This document shows, in pieces, positions 28,801 through 36,169 of a stretch of 64,000 bases of DNA; positions within the stretch are counted from its first letter, which is position 1, and each line of letters begins with the position of its first letter. Source of the DNA: Pseudolactococcus reticulitermitis. GTDB taxonomy: Bacteria; Bacillota; Bacilli; Lactobacillales; Streptococcaceae. The translations under genes and the position numbers were made by a program. The stretch is from NCBI RefSeq assembly GCF_002260845.1, contig NZ_BEDT01000002.1, positions 310,001-374,000 on the forward strand, written 5' to 3'. Below the pieces are notes generated by a model, which did not search any database, was not told the DNA's origin, and was given only the letters and a program-made list of their open reading frames with translations.

Positions 28801-31800
28801 CAATGGTAAACCGGTATCAGACATTAGCACAGCAACCTTTAGCGCAACAAGCAATCCAGATCAATTAGAAGTCATATATGCCCCCAATCCACAAGCTGTG
28901 ACGGTTCACTATATCTTCCAGTTGCCGACTGGCTATGCGGGAAAATATGGTCAAAAAGTTCTGGCAGATACGGATAATGGGACAGAAGTACCAGGATTGG
29001 ATGCGGTGCCAGTGGAGGGTTATAGCAATGCGACGAGTCCAAATGTCATGATGGCGCCCCCGCCAACATCAGTTGAGCCAGGCTGGCAAGTGAGTCCAGC
29101 GACACAAACGATTGATTGGACACCTGGCACTGATGGTAATCTAAATAAAACAGATTATTATTACTATATCTCACCAGAAACCAGCCAAGTGGCTATTCAG
29201 TATGTCGCAACGGATGGTTATGACTTAATGGGACTGATTCATGCCAATAACTTGAATCCAATTCTATCGAGCCAAGCCTTAGGCGGGGCAACTTTTGCCA
29301 ATAGTGGTGCGATTGGGATTCCGGGTTATACTTATGCCAACTATGTGTATAATAACAATACGAGTACCGATCAACCCAATACGGCAATGCCTTATGTGCC
29401 AGATGCAAATAACCTCACGATTAACTACACGCCATCGGCGCAAACCGTTGCTATTAATTATGTCTACGATGCCAATGATGGCTCGCCTATAGATGGCGCT
29501 GTCACACCAACCAATACCACAGGTTGGAACCCAAGTACAGCACAATTGTCACAAACCAAGGTGTCAAATGCAGCAGGGGATTCAATTACAGTGCCTACAA
29601 TCCCAGGCTATACGGCAAATGTCAGCACGGTCACGCCGAACTTTGCCATTAATGCAGATGGTTCATTGGTAACACCGACCATCACAGTAACCTATACAGC
29701 TAATCAAAATAACATTGCGACCATGACTTATGTGGATACGGCTGGCAATGATATTTCGCAGTACGCCAGCACGCCTGTTGCTTTAAATGCGAGTGGGACG
29801 ACGGATCAGTCGATTCCGACAAGTGGTGAAGTTAGCATTCCAGGCTATACGTTCGATCATATCGAATTTACACCAGTTAATGGTAGTCCGCAATCTAATA
29901 CGACAGTGGATAAATTGATTTTTAGCGGTGGTAGTACAACGTCTGATCAGGTTAAGTTTGTTTATCAAGCTAACAATCAAGAAGTCACCGTTCACTATCT
30001 CTATTCAGGTGGTGGTCTTAATGGTCAAGAAATCGTTGGCTTAACACCAGGGAAAATTATTGGGACGAGTAACCAAGCGCTAACAACTACACCGGCACCA
30101 GATGCACCAGTTGGTTATGATTTGGTTAAAGCAGGTTTGACTAGTGCAAGTGGTGGCACGTTTACGCAACCTGTTATGTGGACGACGGTCAACGGTCAGC
30201 TTGTGACGCCTGATATTTATTTCTATTATCAAGCCAAAACGACCCAAGCGACGGTTAATTATACGACGACCGTAGGCGGTAACGACCTCAACGTCGCTGT
30301 ACCAACGGGAACGGTAACCAGTACCGTTAATGGCCAAACCGATGCGACCATTCCAGTAAGTGGTGCTGTTTCGATTCCCGGCTATACGTTCGATGGCATG
30401 TGGGTCAATAGTGTTCAAAAGGCGACAACCGTCGCAGATGCAAATGCGATCACCTCAGTCTTCACGCCAAATGCAACGGAAAATGGTCAAACAACTATCG
30501 AATATCGTTATACGCCAGATACGCAAAAAGCAGTCGTCAAATTTGTCGATGCCTCTGGTAATCCAATCGTTGATAGTAGTGGTCAAGCCATTCCAGATGT
30601 ACCCCTGACAGGCACAACTGGCGGCGCGATTAATTATAGTGGCTTAACAGATAACTATTCAGGTTATAGCTTGACAACAGATGGCCGCACCGCAACGCCG
30701 ACCTATGATAGCAATGATGCTGTTGAACAGGTCGTCTATATGATTTATACGCCACTTGCAGAAACAGCACAAGTGGTCTACCAAGATAGTAATGGCAATT
30801 CTTTGAAAACATCGACTGATTTAACAGGCACGTCAAATGGTGTGATTGACTATGCGACCATTGATACCAATATTTCAGGTTATACCCTGATTGAGGATGG
30901 TAGAACGACAACTCAACGCTACGATACTGACCCAAATAAGGATCAGCAAATTGTCTTGAAATACCAAGCCAATCCGCAACAAGTTATCGTCGACTTTAAA
31001 ATCAGTCGTGATGGTGGTAAAACCTGGACAAATCTAGCAAACCCAACGACACTTTCAGGTGTCTCGGATGCAACGATTGATTATTCAAAATTGCAACAAG
31101 ACTATCCAGGCTACAAACTAATCGACGCATCGCAACAAACAGGCACATCAAAATTTGATACAGCAGACGGTGTGAATCAGCATGTCAACTTGTACTATGC
31201 CCCACTCAAACAAGTCGCTATTCTTCAGACAGATGCGACTGACCCAGACGCAACAGGTGGGCAAGCCATAACGACCACAACAGATGGCTATTCCTTTGGT
31301 TCATTAAGCTTTGCGGCAAATAGTGAACAAAATCTAGCCAGAAAGGGCTTCACTTATAAGATTTATGGACCGGATGGTGTCTGGTATGACAGCCTAGCCA
31401 ATGCACTAGCAGCTAACGCTACTTATGATGGCACACCGACAAATACAGATACCATTGACACAATAGTGCCACCAGCTACGCAATCACTGAAATTGGGCGG
31501 TCGTTCAGGCTTAGTGCGAAGTGTTACGCCAAATAATCCAGGCATTGATCCTGCAAATCCAGGTCTCATCGCCGGAGACAATGTCCCACAAGTCTTTACC
31601 GCAAGCTACACCCCAATGCCAGAAAGCATGGTCGTCCAAACGATTAATGACCCAGCGGGGAACAAGGTTTATCCAACCGCCACAGGTGTGACTGGTTTAG
31701 ATGACAGTGGCACGCCAATCGCATCGACATCACCGCTTTACCAAGCGAGCATGCAACTGTCACTGGTGCCAAAAGTCTCTGATTTTTACAATGTCAATGT

Positions 31801-32731
31801 CGTCGATACTCAGCTCCAAACAACAGCGTCAGGTCTGCCAAATCTGTCAAGAAATGGTTATACCTACGTCGTCAAAGCGCCAAATGGCACAGAATACCAA
31901 ACGCTAGAAGCTGCGACAAAAAACGTTCACGTCTTTGACAATGATCCAAGTAGCAATCAAGTCTTTAACGTCATCTACACCGCACAGCTTCAAACTGCTA
32001 ATTTGATAAGCGACAGTAGTGATCCTAAAGGTGCCCAAACGATTGAAACCGCACATGGTCCAAGTGATGCCAATATCTCACTTAACGCTAACGATTCAAA
32101 TCTTAAGCGGAGTGGTTATACCTATCAGGTCACTGGACCAGATGGTAAACTGTATGATACTTTGGCGGATGCCTTGAAAAATAATCCGTCTTACGATGCC
32201 AATGCTATTCCAACGGACACGGGTCTTGACCCGACGCCGCAGAACTTTACTGTCACTTATAAACCAGTCAAACAAACTGCCAATCTAATCGTTGACGGCA
32301 AAACGCTTGACACAGTGACAGGGGATAGTGATTCAAAACTGACATTTAATCAGACGGATAATGACCTGTATAGATCTGGTTATACTTATCAGGTCACAGC
32401 ATCAAATGGTAAAGTCTATCAGTCATTAGCTGAGGCGCTTAAAGCTGTTTCAACTTTTGATCATAATGACTTGACCGACGGTACAGATGCGACACCACAA
32501 AACTTTATCGTTGTCTACACGAAAAACAAGGATACAGAAACGCCACCAACGCCATCAACGCCACCACATGGTCAAGACCAGCAAGCTCCGAATCAAGAAG
32601 GGGGCGGACAGGATTTTGGCACTTTTGGTGAAAGAATCACGCAATATGGTCTTCTCGGTGCTATTCTGATAGCGATACCAATCCTGATTTTCTTAGGTTT
32701 GAAAAAACGGAAGAAAAAATCTGAAAAATAA
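22856..32731 (+). CDS. Giant surface protein: lectin-like domain plus MucBP-like and other repeats
   Basis: ATG 22856 follows AAGAGAG by 7 bp and gives 3291 residues. The N-terminus is a long signal resembling the KxYKxGKxW type (KKRFVLRKVKKRWVV, then a hydrophobic stretch and SFAEREVVADD). Residues about 105-392 look like an L-type lectin domain of surface adhesins (WTFNFNIDLT, MGWRSTGSDG, GVMAGYNQGY). The remainder is repeats: many MucBP-like modules with VNYxYxxxG and IPGYT, and a second class of about 80-95 residues with GYTYQVTGPDGKxYDTLADAL. The C-terminus has a helix (about 3264-3281) and KKRKKK tail but no LPXTG motif. Expected role: adhesion to host or mucus glycans. Confidence 0.88.
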   Translation: MKRGTLKIDEIDCKKRFVLRKVKKRWVVTGIVFATLVPGLSFAEREVVADDSIFSSNFPTLFGKSLTLPKTAQQVTGVVPFTVITTPTIDNVTDTTQVGESHTATYDNSNYQNNFTISSTGSDTGTNALAYNTTIGGTKYTVLTPTANGHNPKTGAVAFKQQIDMTKDWTFNFNIDLTRLSSGGLFNGYVVGDFIGLVLSPTAPNQLATAGGSKQFGGGLGLNGLPNSLNWGIDFYNNSSSQDGNYASYTPVGFGDSALGINPGAGYNMGNQVMGWRSTGSDGLLETASQTTDEQQAITTLNGQTTSSGNSNNQWGASGPQITAPVAVSYVYDGNNSGTITIEVTTSSSQTFTRVVDLTNTSMSLGVMAGYNQGYTQMGTHITNFTLELGTGTTTVNYLDQNNKPLRAATSFIANTTDTIGITGGSPNATSDTYDFTAPSFQGYSLVPNGTTAITVGSDTIDDSGTTVPGNTLNVNYQGDYQSAPLTAKSDTLNVPVPLTLPSSDVTYHGTSNEPIAFTSTDASLTVPGYTYTVTGPDDKSYATLAAAVAANPNFDATSNGYNVTDDATPQPFVVHYAANQVTINYGTVTTAGNVDTSKASDLKTSDELKPEQPTIGQTLTSSLVTAVTTGPDTETPGLQTKGVIPNGYHLTGNVYWSQDGDATTVAVPTNPLTATDVNSSDDATLLFEIAKDYQEADVTINYENNAQTSTTLTQTGLTGDSFSFDLLGLPAQGYHFISAKDPAGDALSLPLASISGNFDATNNLQATSDANRQIYTLTATADVQQLNVNYIFPAGHNLSSQLTSTDKMRLGTTGTTFSDLTVPVIDGYTAVITYPDGSTQTSNTITGIVADNTSNGSSQIDSVPQTATVNYVANGQSITVNYTNPDGTTPSSQITASSTGAPYVTDGSYDAIPITQIPGYSSYVSINGSTPQVMTTVPAGSFGSTPIVIEVTYTGWQAQVNYYSQQVDSSGSPIGALTALPGSFASQVSGAGFGFDILFGTTSDVQTSNLQTANVVPAGYHVSDFYWSDKPDGTTQNQTPPYHTDWTWDNMTNTASGLVPSYQAAIVYQYTKDSQQANIKVVDAPDGQGVSNGDNTLSGMNGAPYTGVTGGTQVVSVPQINGYLATVTDSAGKVVSLTNSQFTITYDATNNGAATSDSTPQDYTITYAPRTANVLVNYTYATGTNTNVSSSSSVDTAAYTAPTLPQSVTLNTQTDGTYSLSVPDVSGYTWTVTDSNGNRYTSSTLPSSFTSNGTNITYTVSYAASNATHVIHYDEATYDATGKYSFTANPVPGLPAQTVTGAIGSIQTFGVTTSNITVPSGWSLDPMGASLASLTNDNDLLNGGDTAKRLTFVPGTTDYIVYLARDIQSVQVNFVQDPKSTPTLYQDGRTAETYSVSTASFARPGYDYTITDPSGQVVTNIEGTYDNTSNKNASSPIYNTGDGDTAPQVYTVTYTPQTQEAILKTDSSDPANAGGETYQTATGPTASTIQFDQSDTDLVRFGYNYNVTVSYTNSNGDTVSASYPTLALALAANATYNNNTVVSGQADSNPQIFTVSYTPSSQTAILQTDATDPAGAQTVDTRDGLTAQAITFLKNDSDLARAGYTYQVKAPNGTSYATLAAALAADGTYDATPNGTSTTDSESQTFLVSYTANPLTVQIQYVYGEPKDKPVPPADFGNQQVPTQAIGMTNGTSYTTDVNATPSSTPITVPTIPGYTPNVTTVMPKFTVDSTGNPTEPLITVTYSASPDSATITYVDEAGKALTPYIGNNPTSQSGYTDGIIMTTSPSVSGYTLKGFKYNGGNLNTNLDDLNQALYTIGTDEIQFVYTPNEQVVNIHYLYSSDDKSPKDGAVPSEDFGMQTVTNSVTGLTNTTGTPLTVPTIPGYTASVNQVTPDFAIKADGSANGQLVTPDINVTYTANNQNATIAYKIASIDASSNSSILTDASSSQINGAPTTATGVTDQAIGVTPPAIPGYNIISQKSNGKPVSDISTATFSATSNPDQLEVIYAPNPQAVTVHYIFQLPTGYAGKYGQKVLADTDNGTEVPGLDAVPVEGYSNATSPNVMMAPPPTSVEPGWQVSPATQTIDWTPGTDGNLNKTDYYYYISPETSQVAIQYVATDGYDLMGLIHANNLNPILSSQALGGATFANSGAIGIPGYTYANYVYNNNTSTDQPNTAMPYVPDANNLTINYTPSAQTVAINYVYDANDGSPIDGAVTPTNTTGWNPSTAQLSQTKVSNAAGDSITVPTIPGYTANVSTVTPNFAINADGSLVTPTITVTYTANQNNIATMTYVDTAGNDISQYASTPVALNASGTTDQSIPTSGEVSIPGYTFDHIEFTPVNGSPQSNTTVDKLIFSGGSTTSDQVKFVYQANNQEVTVHYLYSGGGLNGQEIVGLTPGKIIGTSNQALTTTPAPDAPVGYDLVKAGLTSASGGTFTQPVMWTTVNGQLVTPDIYFYYQAKTTQATVNYTTTVGGNDLNVAVPTGTVTSTVNGQTDATIPVSGAVSIPGYTFDGMWVNSVQKATTVADANAITSVFTPNATENGQTTIEYRYTPDTQKAVVKFVDASGNPIVDSSGQAIPDVPLTGTTGGAINYSGLTDNYSGYSLTTDGRTATPTYDSNDAVEQVVYMIYTPLAETAQVVYQDSNGNSLKTSTDLTGTSNGVIDYATIDTNISGYTLIEDGRTTTQRYDTDPNKDQQIVLKYQANPQQVIVDFKISRDGGKTWTNLANPTTLSGVSDATIDYSKLQQDYPGYKLIDASQQTGTSKFDTADGVNQHVNLYYAPLKQVAILQTDATDPDATGGQAITTTTDGYSFGSLSFAANSEQNLARKGFTYKIYGPDGVWYDSLANALAANATYDGTPTNTDTIDTIVPPATQSLKLGGRSGLVRSVTPNNPGIDPANPGLIAGDNVPQVFTASYTPMPESMVVQTINDPAGNKVYPTATGVTGLDDSGTPIASTSPLYQASMQLSLVPKVSDFYNVNVVDTQLQTTASGLPNLSRNGYTYVVKAPNGTEYQTLEAATKNVHVFDNDPSSNQVFNVIYTAQLQTANLISDSSDPKGAQTIETAHGPSDANISLNANDSNLKRSGYTYQVTGPDGKLYDTLADALKNNPSYDANAIPTDTGLDPTPQNFTVTYKPVKQTANLIVDGKTLDTVTGDSDSKLTFNQTDNDLYRSGYTYQVTASNGKVYQSLAEALKAVSTFDHNDLTDGTDATPQNFIVVYTKNKDTETPPTPSTPPHGQDQQAPNQEGGGQDFGTFGERITQYGLLGAILIAIPILIFLGLKKRKKKSEK
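24305..24594 (+). repeat. Non-MucBP repeat module, first copy
   Basis: This module of about 95 codons carries PGYTYTVTGPDDKSYATLAA and ends in FVVHYA. It is the first of seven related modules in the surface protein; the others are at about 27232, 27538, 31201, 31612, 31990 and 32266. Confidence 0.6.
27232..27824 (+). repeat. Two tandem non-MucBP repeat modules
   Basis: Two neighbouring copies start AILKTDSSDPANAGG and AILQTDATDPAGAQ and share FGYNYNV/AGYTYQV and TLALALAAN/TLAAALAAD segments. Copies are clearly related in protein but have diverged in DNA, so they are old duplications. Confidence 0.65.
31201..32526 (+). repeat. C-terminal block of four non-MucBP repeat modules
   Basis: Four copies begin at about 31201, 31612, 31990 and 32266 with openings such as AILQTDATDPD, ANLISDSSDPKGAQ and ANLIVDGKTLD. 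The first contains an insertion of about 45 residues (about 31455-31590) with the basic stretch LKLGGRSGLVRSV. They form the stalk next to the membrane helix. Confidence 0.6.
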
Positions 32732-32738
32732 TCAGGCG

Positions 32739-32770
32739 AAGAACTCACAAGATTGATGTGAGTTCTTTTT
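32739..32770 (+). terminator. Terminator after the giant surface protein gene
   Basis: AAGAACTCACA (32739-32749) pairs perfectly with TGTGAGTTCTT (32757-32767), followed by T residues. Confidence 0.92.
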
Positions 32771-32884
32771 GCGTTAGCAAGAGAAAGTACCCAATTCGTG
32801 ATGATAAGCATCAATCAAGTCAAAAGACAAAATAAAGGACGTGACAGAGTTTTGTTCAATTCCCTCAAAAATTTTACGGTAACA

Positions 32885-32893
32885 TGGTATAAT
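32885..32893 (+). promoter_or_regulatory. Extended -10 promoter of trmFO
   Basis: TGGTATAAT is a perfect extended -10 box. Transcription from about 32900 gives a leader of about 120 nt before trmFO. Confidence 0.65.
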
Positions 32894-32910
32894 GGATAGT
32901 AATCAACTAA

Positions 32911-33011
32911 AAAAGACTTTGAGCAAACTCAGGTTTGCGAATGACCCTGCTTGGACGGAGCGCAAGCGGAGGTCAAGTTTCAAGATTTCATGAGTTGAAG
33001 TCGCTGAAAGG
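32911..33011 (+). ncRNA. Structured 5' leader of trmFO, candidate cis-regulatory RNA
   Basis: The leader can fold as a branched element. GACTT (32915-32919) closes with AAGTC (32998-33002). Inside are a perfect hairpin GCAAAC-TCAG-GTTTGC (32923-32938) and a longer one, TGACC (32942-32946) with GGTCA (32971-32975) containing GCTTG/CAAGC (32949-32953, 32963-32967). The ribosome-binding site AAAGGAAA follows at once (33007-33014). No known riboswitch was recognised. A protein or tRNA-binding leader or attenuator is possible. Confidence 0.5.
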
Positions 33012-33020
33012 AAATTAAAG

Positions 33021-34367
33021 ATGTCAAACCATATTAATGTTATCGGTGCTGGTCTCGCAGGCTCAGAAGCCGCTTATCAAATTGCCAAACGCGGGATTCC
33101 TGTTAAACTCTACGAAATGCGTGGGGTTAAGCCGACACCACAACACAAAACCAGTAACTTCGCTGAGCTTGTGTGTTCAAACTCTCTACGTGGCGATTCA
33201 ATTACTAATGCGGTGGGGCTATTGAAAGAAGAGATGCGCCAGCTTGATAGTTTAATCATTAGCTCAGCTGACGAGACGCGCGTGCCTGCTGGTGGCGCCC
33301 TAGCAGTTGACCGCGAGGGTTTTGCTGAACTTGTGACCTCAAAGGTGAGCAATCACCCCTTGATTGAGGTTATCCGAGCAGAAGTGACAGAAATCCCAGA
33401 TGATGCGATCACAGTCATTGCCTCAGGTCCCTTGACATCTGACGATTTAGCGGCGAAAATTCACGCTTTAAATGATGGGGATGGTTTTTATTTTTATGAT
33501 GCCGCAGCACCGATTGTCGACATCAGTAGCATTGACATGAGTAAGGTCTACCTGAAATCCCGCTATGACAAGGGCGAGGCGGCTTATCTCAATGCGCCGA
33601 TGACCAAAGAAGAGTTTCAAGCCTTCCAAGAGGCGCTGGTCGATGCAGAAGTCGCTGAAATCAAGTCTTTCGAGAAAGAAAAATATTTCGAAGGCTGTAT
33701 GCCGATTGAGGTCATGGCGGCGCGTGGTTTTAAGACCATGTTGTTTGGCCCGATGAAACCGGTGGGACTTGAAAATCCGAATGAGACCTATACGGTGACC
33801 AAGCGAGATGGGTCAACCTACGAAACAGCTGTGCCTTATGCAGTGGTGCAACTCCGGCAAGATGATGCAGCTGCAAGTCTCTATAATATCGTTGGTTTCC
33901 AAACGCATCTCAAATGGGGCGAGCAAAAACGGATTTTTCGTATGATTCCAGGTCTTGAAAATGCTGAGTTTGTCAGATATGGGGTGATGCATCGCAATTC
34001 TTACATGGACTCGCCTAATCTTCTGACCCAAACCTTTCAATCTAAGAAGCAAGACAATCTCTTCTTTGCGGGTCAGATGACGGGTGTAGAAGGCTATGTT
34101 GAGTCGGCTGCCTCAGGTTTGGTGGCTGGGATTAACGCTGCTAAATTGTTCCAAGGTCAAGCACCTGTTGTTTTTCCTGAAACGACAGCCATTGGTGCAT
34201 TGCCGTATTATGTGACCCACGCTAACAGTAAAAATTTTCAACCGATGAATGTCAATTTTGGGATTATTAAGGAACTTGAAGGCGAACGCATTCGCGATAA
34301 GAAAGAACGCTATACTGCGATCGCTGAACGTGCCTTGAGAGACTTGTCGGATTACCTAGATATTTGA
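33021..34367 (+). CDS. trmFO: Methylenetetrahydrofolate-tRNA-(uracil-5-)-methyltransferase TrmFO
   Basis: The 448-residue flavoprotein has the N-terminal FAD motif [10 protein letters not shown] and the family segments [19 protein letters not shown] and [14 protein letters not shown]. It makes 5-methyluridine at position 54 of the tRNA T-loop, using methylenetetrahydrofolate and FADH2. It is monocistronic with its own promoter and a structured leader. Confidence 0.97.
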   Translation: MSNHINVIGAGLAGSEAAYQIAKRGIPVKLYEMRGVKPTPQHKTSNFAELVCSNSLRGDSITNAVGLLKEEMRQLDSLIISSADETRVPAGGALAVDREGFAELVTSKVSNHPLIEVIRAEVTEIPDDAITVIASGPLTSDDLAAKIHALNDGDGFYFYDAAAPIVDISSIDMSKVYLKSRYDKGEAAYLNAPMTKEEFQAFQEALVDAEVAEIKSFEKEKYFEGCMPIEVMAARGFKTMLFGPMKPVGLENPNETYTVTKRDGSTYETAVPYAVVQLRQDDAAASLYNIVGFQTHLKWGEQKRIFRMIPGLENAEFVRYGVMHRNSYMDSPNLLTQTFQSKKQDNLFFAGQMTGVEGYVESAASGLVAGINAAKLFQGQAPVVFPETTAIGALPYYVTHANSKNFQPMNVNFGIIKELEGERIRDKKERYTAIAERALRDLSDYLDI

Positions 34368-34394
34368 TTTTACAGTATTATAATTATGTAAAAT
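34367..34394. repeat. TTTACA-N12-TGTAAA dyad, copy 1 (after trmFO)
   Basis: ATTTTACA (34367-34374) and TGTAAAAT (34387-34394) are perfect 8-bp arms 12 bp apart, starting on the last base of the trmFO stop codon and lying 62 bp upstream of lysA. The same spacing recurs at 39586, 41620 and 55650. Confidence 0.6.
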
Positions 34395-34455
34395 AAGTTA
34401 TTTGATGTTTGACTAGCACCAGATGTGTGATATAGAGAAGATAAGAGGAGCAACC

Positions 34456-35706
34456 ATGAAAACACCCTTTGTGACATCGGCACAACTTGATCAAATCACT
34501 GCAGCATATCCAACACCTTTTCATTTATATGATGAAAAAAGTATCCGAGCAAAAGCGCGCGCTGTCAATCAAGCTTTTAGCTGGAATCCCGGGTTTAAGG
34601 AATATTTTGCGGTCAAAGCGACACCAACACCTGCCATTCTAAAAATGCTTCAAGAAGAAAATTGCGGGGTTGATTGTGCCTCAGAAATCGAGTTATTAAT
34701 GTCTCACAAACTAGGTTTTGAAAAGCAAGACATCATGTTTTCCTCTAACGATACGCCAGCCCAAGAATTCCAATACGCTAGGAAACTAGAAGCGACAATC
34801 AATTTAGATGCCTATGAACACGTCGAATTTCTGAAAAACGTGACGACGATTCCAGAGATAATTTCTTGCCGCTACAATCCCGGAGGCGTCTTTGCTCTAG
34901 GGACAGACATCATGGATCATCCAGAAGCTTCAAAATTTGGCATGACGAAATATCAGCTGATTCAAGCCTTCAAAGACCTGAAAGCACTCGGCGTGAAAAA
35001 ATTTGGGATTCATTCCTTTTTAGCCTCCAATACCCTGACAAATGATTATTATCCTGTTTTGGCCAAGGAATTGTTTGAACTGGCAGTTGAAGTCGTCCAA
35101 GCGACGGATGTTGACCTCGATTTCATCAATTTATCTGGTGGTATCGGTGTCAACTACAAGCCCGACGACATTGAAAACGACATTGCTAAAATCGGTGATG
35201 GTGTTCGTCAGGCCTATGAAGCAGTGCTGACGCCTAATGGTCTCGGCAATGTCAAAATTTTCACAGAACTCGGGCGCTTCATGCTCGCCCCTCACGGTCA
35301 CCTCATCACCAAGGTCATCCACAAAAAACAGACCTATCGTGATTATCTGGGTGTCGACGCCAGCGCCGTCAACCTCATGAGACCCGCCATGTACGATTCC
35401 TACCACCATATCAGCGTCGCTGGAAAGGAAACAGCACCAGAAACCCACACTTACGATGTCGTCGGCTCGCTCTGCGAAAATAACGATAAATTTGCCAAAC
35501 AAAGGCTGTTGCCTGAAGTACATGTCGGTGACACACTAGTTATTCATGATACCGGCGCGCACGGCTTTTCGATGGGCTATCAGTATAACGCCAAGCTCCG
35601 TTCCGCAGAAATTTTGCTGCAAGAAGATGGGACAACGCGCCAAATTCGGAGAGCTGAGACAGCAGAAGACTATTTTGCAACTTTATATGGCTTTGATTTC
35701 GAGTAA
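34456..35706 (+). CDS. lysA: Diaminopimelate decarboxylase
   Basis: ATG 34456 is preceded by AAGAGGAGCAACC. An in-frame start at 34423 has no such site. The 416-residue PLP enzyme of the alanine racemase-like barrel class has the cofactor lysine in YFAVKATPTP, the GGIGV phosphate-binding loop and CENND in place of the commonest CESGD. It converts meso-diaminopimelate to lysine. The substitution at CESGD and the long, divergent form are seen in some Firmicutes homologues, so a related amino acid decarboxylase is a minor alternative. Confidence 0.85.
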   Translation: MKTPFVTSAQLDQITAAYPTPFHLYDEKSIRAKARAVNQAFSWNPGFKEYFAVKATPTPAILKMLQEENCGVDCASEIELLMSHKLGFEKQDIMFSSNDTPAQEFQYARKLEATINLDAYEHVEFLKNVTTIPEIISCRYNPGGVFALGTDIMDHPEASKFGMTKYQLIQAFKDLKALGVKKFGIHSFLASNTLTNDYYPVLAKELFELAVEVVQATDVDLDFINLSGGIGVNYKPDDIENDIAKIGDGVRQAYEAVLTPNGLGNVKIFTELGRFMLAPHGHLITKVIHKKQTYRDYLGVDASAVNLMRPAMYDSYHHISVAGKETAPETHTYDVVGSLCENNDKFAKQRLLPEVHVGDTLVIHDTGAHGFSMGYQYNAKLRSAEILLQEDGTTRQIRRAETAEDYFATLYGFDFE

Positions 35707-35709
35707 AAA

Positions 35710-35738
35710 TAGACAGATTATGTAAAATTTGATATAAT
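35710..35738 (+). promoter_or_regulatory. Promoter of yneF
   Basis: TAGACA (35710-35715), 17 bp, and TATAAT (35733-35738) with an upstream TG form a good sigma-A promoter. It overlaps a half-site of the TTTACA/TGTAAA dyad (TGTAAAAT, 35721-35728) located just after the lysA stop. Confidence 0.65.
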
Positions 35739-35770
35739 AAACCGAATAACAAAAAAGAAGAGAGATAAAA

Positions 35771-36007
35771 ATGCCAATTTTACTTGCTATTTTATTAATG
35801 ATTGTTACCGCTTTGGGCGGCTTTGCTTTGGGCTTGTTCTTGAGTCGTCGCCAAGTGAAACAGATGTTGATGGAAAACCCACCATTGAATGAAGATGCTG
35901 TTCGGACGATGATGAGTTCGATGGGTCGCAAACCAAGCGAAACACAAGTGCAACAAGTTTTACGCCAAATTCGCGCAGCTGCGAAGCAAGCTGATAAGAA
36001 AAAATAA
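35771..36007 (+). CDS. yneF: YneF family small membrane protein (UPF0154)
   Basis: The 78-residue protein has one N-terminal membrane helix (about 2-23) and the conserved tail with NPPLNEDAVRTMMSSMGRKPSE, characteristic of YneF. AAGAAGAGAG precedes the ATG. The role is unknown. It is widespread in Firmicutes. Confidence 0.93.
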   Translation: MPILLAILLMIVTALGGFALGLFLSRRQVKQMLMENPPLNEDAVRTMMSSMGRKPSETQVQQVLRQIRAAAKQADKKK

Positions 36008-36014
36008 GGTTTAA

Positions 36015-36122
36015 GGGCTCTCTAAAAACTCAGATTTTGGGTTTCGTTGCAAGAGATAGACTAGCAGGCTTTGTCGTTCTTGCATCTGACCTCAAAACTG
36101 ACACATATTTTTAGAGTTTCCC
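36015..36122. repeat. 108-bp imperfect palindrome, MITE-like or structured RNA element
   Basis: The stretch folds back on itself almost end to end. GGG with CCC and CTCTAAAAA (36020-36028) with TTTTTAGAG (36108-36116) form the outer stem. TTTTGGG (36035-36041) pairs with CTCAAAA (36091-36097), and TGCAAGA (36048-36054) with TCTTGCA (36078-36084). It lies between yneF and the terminator before murI. It could be a miniature inverted-repeat element or a folded transcript. No second copy was noticed in this window. Confidence 0.5.
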
Positions 36123-36123
36123 G

Positions 36124-36155
36124 AAAAAGCTGAGATTGTCTCGGCTTTTGTTTTT
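36124..36155 (+). terminator. Terminator before murI
   Basis: AAAAAGCTGAG (36124-36134) pairs with CTCGGCTTTT (36140-36149, one G-U pair), followed by T residues. Confidence 0.75.
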
Positions 36156-36169
36156 ATGAGGTAAGTAAG

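Noticed and set aside
22856-32731. Repetitive DNA that might suggest a CRISPR array or tandem satellite
   Set aside because: The repeats are protein-level modules of 80 or more codons within one open frame, without short direct repeats and regular spacers.
34367-34394. Dyad after trmFO as a rho-independent terminator
   Set aside because: The arms are AT-only in the core with no following T-run, so a stable terminator is unlikely; it is listed as a repeat instead.
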